This document shows, one piece after another, positions 11,118 to 20,175 of a DNA stretch of 27,714 bases. This DNA comes from Hypsibius dujardini (Eukaryota; Tardigrada; Eutardigrada; Parachela; Hypsibiidae): the NCBI GenBank assembly GCA_001579985.1, contig LRSR01012857.1:1-27714 (forward strand), in the 5' to 3' direction. A program made the position numbers and the translations under genes. Within the stretch, counting starts at the first letter, position 1, and each line of letters begins with the position of its first letter. The notes beneath the pieces are model-generated. The model had not been told where the DNA came from, searched no databases, and was given only the letters and a program-made list of their open reading frames with translations.

Positions 11118-11290
11118 GGGTTTCGAATGGGTTTCGCTTTAGGGCTTAGAGTTGTAAACTGAACCCCGGAAACTGACCTTGCTAGTCGGTCTGCGAGAAG
11201 GAAGCCAAGACCGCCGTCGCCGGAGAATGAACGCTGGAACTGCGAGTCACCGAAGAGCAACAGCTGCGGCAGTTTGCCTGTCTTCGGCAT
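10539..11290 (-). pseudogene. IAH1-like esterase copy B, middle exon missing
   Basis: Exon 1 (11290-11178) encodes MPKTGKLPQ and LLLFGDSQFQ with nucleophile S16 and ends in the family's phase-2 donor (GTCAGT). The last exon (10910-10539) encodes GLPNNHIILVSPPP, the DGLHL block V and the ending YPPWTDIDFRNP. The 267 bp between them holds a CAGA array but no trace of the exon that carries NRGFSGYN and the GxND oxyanion block. Joining the two remaining exons shifts the frame and reaches a stop within about a dozen codons. So as it stands no SGNH enzyme can be made, although neither surviving exon has an internal lesion. That suggests a recent deletion, a transcript using another copy's exon, or an assembly collapse. 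Confidence 0.82.
11044..11118. repeat. (CAGA)n array in the merged intron of esterase copy B
   Basis: Starts with GGCA variants and becomes pure CAGA at its right end. It occupies the interval where exon 2 would be expected. Confidence 0.95.
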
Positions 11291-11385
11291 GTTCAGTCTC
11301 ACTCAAATCTTCTCCTTGACAATAAAACGTCAAAAGCATCAACAAAATTGAAGATTGCAAAGCAATGAACTAGAGTGGAGACTTT

Positions 11386-11441
11386 ATCCCAACTTACTGA
11401 TGAATTTAAGTGGAGACCAAAATTCATCAGTAAGTTGGGAT
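11386..11441. repeat. Perfect 22-bp inverted repeat with 12-bp loop
   Basis: Arms at 11386-11407 and 11420-11441 (beginning ATCCCAACTTACTGATG) are exact reverse complements. The motif AGTGGAGAC appears just outside the left arm and again in the loop. It is upstream of esterase copy B. It could be a small transposon remnant or a hairpin from a template-switch event. Confidence 0.85.
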
Positions 11442-12271
11442 TGCGATAAAATAAAAGAATAAATTCAAAGCATCAACACATACGAAAACGAATCCCTTAA
11501 TCAATCAATCGACGCAAGAAGAGTTAGTTATTCTTTGCAAACGAGCATGTGGGCAGGGTGTTCCCTTAAGTTATCGATCAATCGCATTTGTCACACTCAC
11601 AATGTCAGCTGGGTTTCAACTGCAATACGTCAATCAATCAATCGACTGCAGCTTCGCTTGAATTTCTCGTGTACGAGTAGCTCCGCCTCTCGCCTTTCGT
11701 GGCTTGCGTCGTGGTTCAACCAAACCAAAATTACTGCTCCTCCTCATTTTCGATCACCGCCCACCCAGCCATAACACGAAATGCCAGATCAACAGCTAGA
11801 TTTCACGCACAATAGAAGAAAAGCATCAACGCAAATCGGCCACACAGATTAGAATTGTTCCTTGACCAATGGTCAAGGAGCTTCCCTTGCCATTGTTTAG
11901 CTGTACGAACCACATTTGGTCAAGATGAATAAAGGGAGACGAAACCGGACGTAAAAAGGAACGATTCATTCAATTCTGTTTAAAAGTAAAAGAATTATAC
12001 TTTTATTTATTACTGACCGGTGACCAGTAAACACTGTACCACCAGCTACCAGCACGTCATATAAAGTAATTCAGGCCCTCTATTTAAAACTAAAAACAAA
12101 TTCGACAAAGTTTGGGACTCGCTAGTCACTTCTTGCGAAATATTAACGTGAGAACTCAAAGGACCTGTACCGCGCTGCTAATCACTTGTAAAGGACATTT
12201 AGAGTACCATCCGCCACCACACCGATTCAACCCATGTAGCGATTCAACCCATAGCGTTTGCCTGAGTTATA
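11442..12271. other. Spacer between esterase copies B and C
   Basis: No gene is supported. Contains scattered CAAT tetranucleotides and a near-perfect 21-bp palindrome at 11859-11879 (TCCTTGACCA and its complement around one base). Confidence 0.5.
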
Positions 12272-12451
12272 CAGTCAATGATAAGATTGAGTACACTGGA
12301 GGGTCCGGGGAATGGGCAAAAGGGGCGGGACAAGGGGTGGTTTTCAAACAATCGAACAATCAACCACCTGACCATCCCCTGACCACCCCCTGCTCCGCCC
12401 CTTTTGCCCATACCCCGAACCCTCCGGTGTACTTAATCGTGTCGCTGATTG
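12272..12451. mobile_element. Palindromic MITE copy 2, next to esterase copy C stop
   Basis: Same family as the element at 1995-2163: the arms carry GAGTACACTGGAGGGTCCGG and GGGCAAAAGGGGCGG in inverted orientation, with TA on both flanks (12270-12271 and 12452-12453). It lies 11 bases from the homologous stop codon of esterase copy C. The matching position downstream of copy D has an uninterrupted GATATCTGATG, so copy D preserves an empty TA site. The insertion therefore postdates the C/D duplication. Confidence 0.85.
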
Positions 12452-12462
12452 TATTTGATGTT

Positions 12463-12934
12463 CTATTGGTGCACGTAAGGAGGCAGCAAAGGATTACGGA
12501 AGTCAAGTTCCAGTTGGGGTACACCTGCGGGTACGGCTTCACTAGACGTTCTACGATCGGCCAATGGACGTCGACGAAAACGGCAGCACCGCCACGACCT
12601 AGGTGAATGCCGTCGCTGAGGTCGGACTTCCAGTCTCGGCCGGTGGTCATTCTCTCGTAAAAATCCCCGAACAGCGTACCTTGAGCTTTGGCCACATCGT
12701 ACACGGCTTGCGCGTACTGGTCGATGTTTTCGCGCTCAAACGCTCATCCGAGTTCGACCGCACTGAAGACGTTAAATGTGTCGTAGTCAATGGGAGGGGG
12801 TGACACCAGGATGATGTGCTCCTTCGACAATCCATGAGCCTGCGAGAGAGTACAGGTACCGTAGAGCATCAGGTAAATAGAAACATGCGCATAGACGAAC
12901 CACCAAGAGACAGACAGACAGACAGACAGACAGT

Positions 12935-13010
<76 letters not shown>

Positions 13011-13559
13011 TAGATAGACAGAGACAGAACGGCGAGAAAACCTTCGGCAGATTCACCTTGAGCGTTGATGACTGTACTAATCAATTAAAGACCCTACTCC
13101 GTTTTCACTGCTTCATTTTACATCAGAATGATATTTCTTACGGTAAATATGAGATGATGTCAGTCAGTTCTCCCAATACTCCGCCAAGGGGACATGCATG
13201 TTCCATTCATGGTCCTCCTTCAGGGCGGAATCATTCGATCCGAACATAATGATCATCCCTGCAACATTCTCCAAAGTTTCGTTCGTAAACACTTGTGGTA
13301 AGATAAGTTTTGCCAAATTGGTGTTGTAGCCGGCGAATCCTCGATTCACCACGTCGCATCTCCTAACAAATTAATGAAATGAATACCAATTTTGTTGTTC
13401 TGGAAGTGGCAGTCAAAACTCACCGTTGCAATTTATCCGCTAAAGTCGCACCCAAAGCGCAACCCTCGGAGAAGGAAAGTTGCAACTGCGAGTCACCAAA
13501 AAGAATCAATTTCGGCCACACAATGTTTTTGGACAATCTGGGTCTGATTTTCCAGACAT
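12463..13559 (-). pseudogene. IAH1-like esterase copy C, multi-lesion pseudogene
   Basis: All three exons and their splice sites are recognisable (13559-13424, 13362-13142, 12839-12463). Against intact copy D, exon 1 is 14 bases longer, exon 2 is 2 bases shorter and exon 3 is 4 bases shorter, so each exon is out of frame. Exon 3 also has TGA in place of the CGA (Arg) codon just after ELG. Catalytic blocks LFGDSQ, FGSNDSAL and SDGIHL remain readable in their local frames. It is closest to copy D, sharing exon sequence, intron layout and upstream blocks. The gene is a host paralog that decayed after duplication. A MITE lies right behind its stop. Confidence 0.9.
12908..13028. repeat. (CAGA)n array in intron 2 of esterase copy C
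   Basis: Nearly pure CAGA, with few interruptions, between exon 3 (acceptor 12840) and exon 2 (donor 13141). It is in the homologous intron of copy D's array. Confidence 0.95.
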
Positions 13560-14137
13560 GTTGTTGTGCGAAAAATAGTAATTGTTGTCAGACAAAAACT
13601 ACGAAAATGGAGCTATAGACAGAGCAGGTTTTAAATTTTTAAGCATGGAGTCACGTAAAGTGACACTGACCGCTATACTAAGTAGGCCTGGAGTGGAGAA
13701 GCGTCAAATCAATCAAAGATATGGATGGCTTTGATAAAACACCGCAGTATTGATTGTGAGGCTCCTTTTTCTTTCATCCGGCCGTATTTCATACAAGATA
13801 GCACGAGTAATCGTACTCGTACAGTAATCATCCGTACCTTTTATATCTTCGGTATTGCACAAATTGAGCTGGGTGCCAAAATGCTCACTACAAACTACCC
13901 TTGAAATAAGATAGAAAATATACAACTATAATAGCTTTTAGTTACTGACCACTGCCCAGTGCCTAATGCATGCCTGCAGACGATTGATGTGTGCTCGCCA
14001 CCAACCAACACGGCATGTAATCAATCCACAAAACTGTCAATAATTAGCCCGAAAACAACACTGTAAATCTGTTAGAGAAAGTATGGCAATCCCTTGGGAA
14101 TCATTTCCAGTGCAGCTGCTTATTGATATCTGATGTT

Positions 14138-14738
14138 CTATTGGTGCACGTAAGGCGGCAGGGAAGGATTACGGAAGTCAATGTCGGTCCAGGTGGGGTA
14201 CACCTGCGGGTAAGGCTTTAGGAGGCGTTCGATGATCGGCCAGAGGACGTCGACGAAAACGGCAGCACCGCCACGACCTAGGTGAAGGCCGTCGTTGAGG
14301 TCGGACTTCCAGTCTCGGCCGGTGGTCATCCTCTCGTACAAATCGCCAAAAAGCGTGCCTTGTGCTTTGGCGACCTCGTAAACGGCGTGCGCGTACTGGT
14401 CGATGTTTGCCCGCTCAAACGCTCGTCCCAATTCGGTTGCGCAAACGACGTTCCATGTGTCGTAGTCAATGGGAGGGGGTGACACCAGGATGATGCGCTC
14501 CTTCGGCAATCCATGAGCCTGCGAGAGGGCACATATACAATTACAAAATGTAGATACGCGAAGTTATGGACAAACCGAAACACAAACGTACAGACAGACA
14601 AGCAGACAGATAGACAGAAAGGTAGCTAAACGGAACAACGGACAGACAAGACAAACAGACACGCACACAGAGAGATACGTAGCTAAACGGACGGACAGAC
14701 AGACGACTGACAAACATACTTTCAGACAGACAAACAGG

Positions 14739-14781
<43 letters not shown>

Positions 14782-15313
14782 GCCTCGAGCAAGCACTGTA
14801 TCGAGCCCTCTTACTGACTGACAGTGACTGTGCAAGCCAATCAATCGTACACTGCTCCATTATTATCAACTGCTTACGGTTAAGTAGGAGACAATATCTT
14901 CCAGGTTCTTCCGATACTCCACCAAAGGGACATGCTGATTCAGTTTAAAGTCTTCCTTCAAGGCGGCATCATTCGATCCGAGCATGATGACCATCCCCGC
15001 GACATTTTCCAAATTTTCCTTCGTGAACACTTGCGGTAAGATAATTTTTGCCAGATTAGTGTTGTAGCCGCTGAATCCTCGATTCACTACGTCACATCGC
15101 CTAACAAATACACAAAAAGGTTCCTAGTTCAAACATTCATTCTCTGTCTGCGTATGCTATTCCGGTCCTGCAAATAGCTTTCAAAACTCACCGTTGCAAT
15201 TTATCCGCAATAATTGCACCGAGACCGCTGCCGTCAGCGAATGAACGTTGAAACTGCGAGTCACCAAATAGGATTAACTTTGGCCACACAGTTGTCTCTG
15301 CTTTTCCAGACAT
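14138..15313 (-). CDS. IAH1: IAH1-like SGNH/GDSL esterase, copy D (intact)
   Basis: Exons 15313-15192, 15100-14878 and 14518-14138 join in phase (phase 2, then phase 0) to 241 residues, close to human IAH1. The catalytic set is complete: LILFGDSQFQ (S19), NRGFSGYNTNLAKIILPQV, MLGSNDAAL (N84) and NDGLHL (D191, H194). The C-terminus is YPTWTDIDFRNPSLPPYVHQ. Known IAH1 enzymes hydrolyse isoamyl acetate and related short esters; the substrate here is unknown. Upstream blocks (for example AAGCATGGAGT near 15393) recur upstream of copy C, so the duplication included promoter DNA. It is the rightmost member of the array. Intron 2 holds a CAGA array. No lesion is visible. Confidence 0.93.
14590..14781. 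repeat. Interrupted (CAGA)n array in intron 2 of esterase copy D
   Basis: A degenerate left half with interspersed GCTAAACGG blocks grades into near-pure CAGA at the right end, the same polarity as in copy B. Confidence 0.95.
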
Positions 15314-15547
15314 TGTGTACAGGAGAATTGATCAGTAACGAAAACGGAACAGGATGGGGACAACACAGCAAGACTATACCGTAAGCATGGAGTGACGCAA
15401 ATCACACTGACTTCTACCGAGGCTGAAAAAGCATCAAATGACGAGATATGGCCTTGATATAAAACACGCCGTTAAATCGCAACTTGGCGCACGAGTCACG
15501 ACATCGGCTGTGCCTGCAGCTATTTTATTTCTCCTAATTGGCTGGTG

Positions 15548-15660
15548 CTCTAGCGGAATTACTTCTTCAGCCTACACCCAAACCCATGCGTCCACACGTG
15601 TTAAGTCTATGAGTGGGCGCGCTGGAATGGGCGTGGGCTGAAGAAGTAACTCCGCCACAG
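15548..15660. mobile_element. Foldback element, first of a cluster of three
   Basis: Inverted arms of about 33 bp, containing TTACTTCTTCAGCC preceded by GCGGA(A/G) and followed by (T/C)AC(A/G)CCCA. No clear target-site duplication, so the superfamily is not assigned. It is non-coding. Confidence 0.7.
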
Positions 15661-15737
15661 TTGTATGAGGCAAAGTCTGTATTTATTTATTTTATTTTTA
15701 TTTATTTTATTTTGTTCCTTTAACAAGTTCTAAAATA

Positions 15738-15969
15738 CGAGACAAAGTCTGTATTTCGGCTCACCCTCCACTGGGTCGATAAATCGGCTCACTCATGGAT
15801 TTCTCCTTGACGGCAGGTGCTTGATTATTTGATTTGCTCTACGATATCCTAGTATACAATATCACATCTGAAAATCAAACAATCAAGCAGGTGCCATCAA
15901 AGTGAAATCCATGAGTGAGCTGATTTATCGACCAAGTGGAGGGTGAGCCGAAATACACACTTCTCCTCA
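15738..15969. mobile_element. Long-arm foldback MITE, TA-flanked
   Basis: Inverted arms of about 100 bp. The outer 20 bp are diverged; the inner 85 bp are highly similar and include TATTTCGGCTCACCCTCCAC and TCACTCATGGATTTC. TA occurs on both flanks (15736-15737 and 15970-15971). A stray copy of its terminus (GGCAAAGTCTGTATTT) lies at 15670-15685, suggesting an older fragment of the same family. Confidence 0.78.
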
Positions 15970-16016
15970 TACTCGTACAAACCGTTGCATTTACTGTATT
16001 AAGTAGTAGTAAAGTA

Positions 16017-16138
16017 GTCTCGACCATTTGGTCCCAGCTTTTAGACCCAGCCGTATATTATGCCTGCACACACTGTGTTACCATGCAGTCATAGTATACG
16101 GGGGTCATTTAAAACTGGCACCAAATGGTCGAGACTCT
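16017..16138. mobile_element. Foldback MITE, third of the cluster
   Basis: Inverted arms of about 48 bp sharing GTCTCGACCATTTGGT and CCGTATA(T/C)TATG, with TA near both ends (16015 and 16138). No coding capacity. Confidence 0.7.
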
Positions 16139-16401
16139 ACAGTTTAGCATACACTGCATACACCGAGTGCACGTCTTCACATTTACTTGTACTTGCACAT
16201 ACGGATGCGAAAAATTACAAACTTAAACAACGGCTGTACCGAATGAATGTCATTCGGCAACGGAAGGAAAGATCAAAAGCACACAAATCCACCATGATTT
16301 GATTGAGCATACGAACCGTCTCATGTGTCTTCCATTTTAACAAGTAAATTGTGTGAGTTAAATGAAAAAGGAACTAAAGTTTACAAGGAACCATTACATG
16401 C

Positions 16402-16782
16402 TTAGTGAATGTCCGTTTCCTGTCTGAAGAAACTGGCCTTGCTCATGGTTTCACGGTTGAAGCACTCCTCTTCGCTCTCGTCGTCAGCAAAGGTCGGGAA
16501 GAGAGCTCCCGGTGGCCGGTAGGCGGTGCCTTGGTTCTGCGATGTGCTGAAAGAGACCGAGAATACCGTAAACAATCATTCAATCAATCAATACCAAGGG
16601 ATCATTTCCTGTGAGAAATATTTGCCAGACATGAAAAACTGATTCGCTCACTTCTTCCTGCGGGAGTACATGTATCCCACGATAACCAAACACATCACAA
16701 TGACCAAACCGCCCATCCCGAAGACTAATAATAGGAAGCTGGCCTGACGCTCGTCAGCCGATTCGAGCGATGATTGCTTCAT
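16402..16782 (-). CDS. Small single-pass membrane protein, family not recognised
   Basis: Two exons, 16782-16652 and 16546-16402, join across a 105-bp GT-AG intron (donor GTGAGC, acceptor CTCTTTCAG) in matching phase to give 91 residues. Residues 15-38 (SFLLLVFGMGG, then VIVMCLVIVGYMY) form one membrane helix, followed by the positive stretch SRRKN, so a cytoplasmic C-terminus is likely. The tail has a proline/acidic part (YRPPGALFPTFADDESEEE) and ends FRQETDIH. The frame is also open a little upstream of the ATG to an in-frame TAA, and an upstream exon carrying an extracellular part cannot be excluded. I do not recognise the family. Support comes from two clean splice sites, phase match and membrane topology. 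Confidence 0.68.
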
Positions 16783-17154
16783 TTCAATTGAGACGTAGGA
16801 AAAGTATTCTCGCCTCGCGTTCAATTACGAAATGACAGAAATTTCGTACCCGAACCAAAATGACAACGTACGTGGCGATCGGAGACCTCCTCAACAATTC
16901 ATGCTCTACACACGCGTACGATTCACGGCTGCTGTTTAGCGTTCGCATTTGCGCTTCAGACAGAAATGTAAGTTAGAGGACTTTCAGCGCTGTTTACAGA
17001 TACCATCAACGAAACCGAACGGAGCCATGATTAACGACGAGAAAGATTAGTTAGAAATTACATCATTATAGTATTGGTCAGGGTGACCTCGTTGTTTGTA
17101 TCAACTTTGTACTGTGTTTTTCATCTTTATCTCTCTCGTTGTCATTTAGTTGTT
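16783..17154. other. 5' flank of the small membrane protein gene; no gene seen
   Basis: No coding signal. Contains a small hairpin, ACGAAAT/ATTTCGT, near 16828-16848. It probably holds the promoter of the minus-strand membrane protein gene. Confidence 0.4.
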
Positions 17155-17237
17155 CCAGAGGCGTAACGGACTTCCCGGGGGGGGCAGTTTTCTTATGAAG
17201 AAAAACTACGAATNNNNNNNNCCCCTTACGTCTCTGG
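17155..17237. mobile_element. Foldback element interrupted by an assembly gap
   Basis: Left end CCAGAGGCGTAACGG and inverted right end CCAGAGACGTAAGGG face each other, with a G8 run next to the left arm. Positions 17214-17221 are N. The gap is probably an assembly failure across a palindrome, so the true length is unknown. Confidence 0.6.
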
Positions 17238-17258
17238 TTGTCACTGTACAATTGTGTA

Positions 17259-17519
17259 CCGTATGCTCGCGATCTTAAGGGACCCTTTTCTGCCCCATCC
17301 GTAAATTTTAACCAACCCGGGCCGTGCCTATTCAGTGCCGTTCACCAAATTACTACTGTAGAGACAAAATCAATTGATCGAGCACAACGAGTAAGCTGTA
17401 CGAAATGAGCCAATCAGAGAACAGTGAATGAGTTTGAACGTTCAATGGAGTACAGGGCCATACCGAAGGAGGCGGGGCTTAGCTGTGCCCTGAGATTGCG
17501 AGCATACGGTATCAAATGA
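17259..17519. mobile_element. MITE with about 22-bp terminal inverted repeats, TA-flanked
   Basis: Ends are CCGTATGCTCGCGATCTTAA and, inverted, CCGTATGCTCGCAATCTCAG, bounded by TA at 17257-17258 and 17520-17521. The inner sequence is unique and non-coding. The arrangement fits a Tc1/mariner-type non-autonomous element. Confidence 0.78.
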
Positions 17520-17521
17520 TC

Positions 17522-18062
17522 TCTTGTATTGTTTCTTCAGTGAGCAAAGCAACCTAATTAAGACGTATACACGTTGTGGCTAATTTCTAGTTTTGGGTTA
17601 GGCGAGTTCTTTTTCGTTGCTGAGGAGGAACTAAAACATCATACTTTTAGCTTCTAAATATTTCAGTCTAAAAATAAGACAAAAACAAAATTAGTTGAGT
17701 TTATTTAACTAAACCTAAACTAAAGCCTCAGCCAGAGAAGAATACTACTAAAACTACTACTAAACTAACTAACCAACTAAACTACTAAAAACTACTCATT
17801 ATTTGTAACTAGTTTTTAGTAAACTCAAAAAACGTAATCAGTTGGCCAACTCTATTTGTAGTGGCTGATTTCTTTCTATTGGGTTAGGTTTTTCAGTCCC
17901 TTAGTAAAAATTAACCTAAAACATTTAGGTACTAGAGATTTAAATCTGAAGAACTAAAAAACATAAAAATTAGATAACACATTGGACTAAATCTAAACCA
18001 AAAGCCTCAACAAGTTAAAGAAACTAAACCAAAATCATTATTAGTTGTTGACAATTTGTCGA
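17522..18062. other. AT-rich intergenic sequence
   Basis: Dominated by simple CTAAA/ACTA-type sequence (for example ACTACTAAAACTACTACTAA near 17750). No gene, RNA or element ends recognised. Confidence 0.5.
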
Positions 18063-18774
18063 CTAATGCTACGTTCATAGTCCGTGTCAGATGCGAGATG
18101 CCAGGACATTTGTGCATAGTCATTGTCAGACGAAAGTTTTGCGATACCGCTCGCCAAACATTGCGAGATGCGAGGACGTGAAGTCGTGAAGTCAGTGCGA
18201 GAAAAGCTGTCTGACACACATGTTCATAGTTGCCGGTCAGAGCGATCACGTAGCTTGACAATTCCTAGTCCCGCCCAAGGAAATCACCGCAACCATTCCA
18301 TTCGTCACTTTTCACAGTAATTTCTTTTTAAAATTTTGAGTCATGGTTTTCATTAAACATTGGAACATTGGCCGAGGAAAAAAAACAAGCTGTTGGTACT
18401 GTACCAGCAGCTTGTCCTAGTTGCAGCACTATGACAACCTAATATAACATGATAATAAATTATTATTTTGAAAAATACAATATCAACAAGATCAAACTGG
18501 AGAACAACTTCGAAATAGGAATTTCAAGGAAACTTCCAAACCATCAACAGTTCATGATTGGCTGGCCAGCTCTGGCATGCCAGATAATTCTTGCGAGACC
18601 ACGCCCCAAAATAACATTCGTCTGGCAATGTTTTGCGAAATGTTTGGTGAGTGTTCATAGTTCCTCTTGCAAAATGTCATACGACAATTGCTATATGCGC
18701 ATCGATAGTGAACACCTACGTCACAACTGAAGTGTTCTTCTGGCAAATAACACGGACTATGAACGTAGCATTAG
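18063..18774. mobile_element. 712-bp non-autonomous DNA transposon with 25-bp perfect terminal inverted repeats
   Basis: The sequence at 18063-18087, beginning CTAATGCTACGTTCATAG, is the exact reverse complement of 18750-18774. If the outer CTA/TAG is target sequence, the element is TA-flanked. Subterminal motifs such as GTTCATAG recur near both ends (18221 and 18652). A hairpin with 15-bp arms lies at 18385-18415. No transposase frame is present inside, so it would need a helper in trans. The perfect ends suggest a relatively recent insertion. Confidence 0.8.
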
Positions 18775-18857
18775 AAGTCAAATTAGTTGGCTATAACTTT
18801 AATTTTGGCATCCCTATTTGGAAGAACAGCAGCCTAGGGACCATGTTACAGTAGACA

Positions 18858-18961
18858 GAGTTATACAGTATAGTTATCTAGTTATACAGAGTTGTACAAT
18901 ATAGTTATCTAGTTATACAGAGTTATACAGTATAGTTATCTAGTTATACAGAGTTATACAG
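18858..18961. repeat. 31-bp tandem repeat, about 3.3 copies
   Basis: Unit begins GAGTTATACAGTATAGTTAT; the second copy differs by two substitutions. Immediately right of the 712-bp transposon. Confidence 0.85.
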
Positions 18962-19498
18962 ATACACTTTACTGTACAATCTGCGACGGCATGCAATGCC
19001 GATTTCGCGCAAACTAGCAAATGCTTCTACCCGGTAAAATCGGGCTCGATAGTGTGATTTATACAGTTCGACGGCATCGTACAAGATGTCTTACAAACGC
19101 AACCCGAAGTACTGTACCGACATTTTGCCATGAACCCGGTAAAAGAGAACGATGGGAGACCTAGGACGATAAGAGAGAAGCAACAAGAAAACCGTCAGTG
19201 CTATATGCACTGACACAGAAGACACTGATAATGGAACATTTTTCGGGATCTGTGTGGACCATATAGGTGGTGTAGCGAAAAAGGCATTACTGGTGCTTCC
19301 AAAAAACCATGGATCACATGAGAGGGACTCGACCAGTATATCCGTTCATTTTCCATTAGCTCTGACCATGATGTGTTGCTGCAACGGGACTCTGCACAGC
19401 TGCTCTTTCTCTCTCTCTACATTTATATAAAGATCCAGGCTGTTTATAATACAAAAGCATGGTTCTCCGGGGTTCTCCGGGGTTCTCCCCACGATCGG
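18962..19498. other. Intergenic; 3' side of the IQ-motif gene
   Basis: No gene supported. GGTTCTCC is repeated three times with a GGGGTTCTCC spacing at 19461-19489, next to the IQ gene stop codon. Confidence 0.45.
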
Positions 19499-20175
19499 TC
19501 ACTGGCGTTTTGGCGGTGCTCCGGAATTGGGTCCCTTCCCGCCGCCGCCTCCGCCTCCGCCGGCGGCATCGTGGGAACAGGCAGTGGACGGCTCGACCTC
19601 GGCTTTTTTCGACAGGGTCTCTTGGTTATTTTTCGTTTCCTTCCTTGCTTTGTATTCTGTATGGGCGACAGACAGGAACCATATGACGTAGGTGTGTGGG
19701 TGTGTGACATGCAGGTAAGAGTGATAAATCGGTTTGATTACCAAGCAAATTTAGACTTGTTGTTGACTTTTATTTATTTCTTCTTCGTCGCCTTTCCCGA
19801 ATGAGAAAGTAAGTCAACCAATTACTCACCTCTAAATTTAGCTTGGATCTTTGAGGCTGCGGCATGTTTCTCCTGCTCTTCTATCTCATGCGCCATTTCT
19901 GGACTGAACATATGGATTGGTCTGCGAAGGAAAACAGTAAAAAGATAATGTAAGATATTTTCATAGGCATGGCACAACTAAACTAAACTAGAACATTACA
20001 AAACAAGATTATGACAAACACTTTCACCAAAAAAAAAACTAATTTTTCAGTCGACTATCAGAAATATAATTATTAGAAAGTTGATATCAGGGTTTGCAAT
20101 GGTTATAATTAAAAACTTAAGACGTGATAGGTGTGGTCGTAGTCGCTTACTCTTCGACTATGGGTGCCACCTCGA
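19499..20175 (-). CDS. Small IQ-motif (calmodulin-binding type) protein, 5' exon(s) not resolved
   Basis: Three exons on the minus strand join in phase: about 20175-20151 (EVAPIVE), 19921-19830 and 19656-19499. The second exon encodes PIHMFSPEMAHEIEEQEKHA then AASKIQAKFR. Across the junction the motif continues GEYKARKE, giving a full IQ consensus (IQxxxRGxxxxR) split by an intron. The last exon continues with a lysine/glutamate stretch, a run of eight glycines, and ends KGPNSGAPPKRQ. The reading frame in the first listed exon stays open further right through GRRLGYPQVGTLTPVE, so its true 5' boundary and start codon are uncertain. IQ motifs bind calmodulin or related EF-hand proteins; small IQ proteins of this shape include neurogranin/PCP4 and Sp17, but I cannot assign one. 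It lacks a visible RIIa domain in the part seen. Confidence 0.72.

Noticed and set aside
19373-19804. A 143-codon plus-strand frame across the IQ gene
   Set aside because: It is antisense to two spliced IQ-gene exons and has no domain signal; the minus-strand IQ motif and splice phases explain the region.
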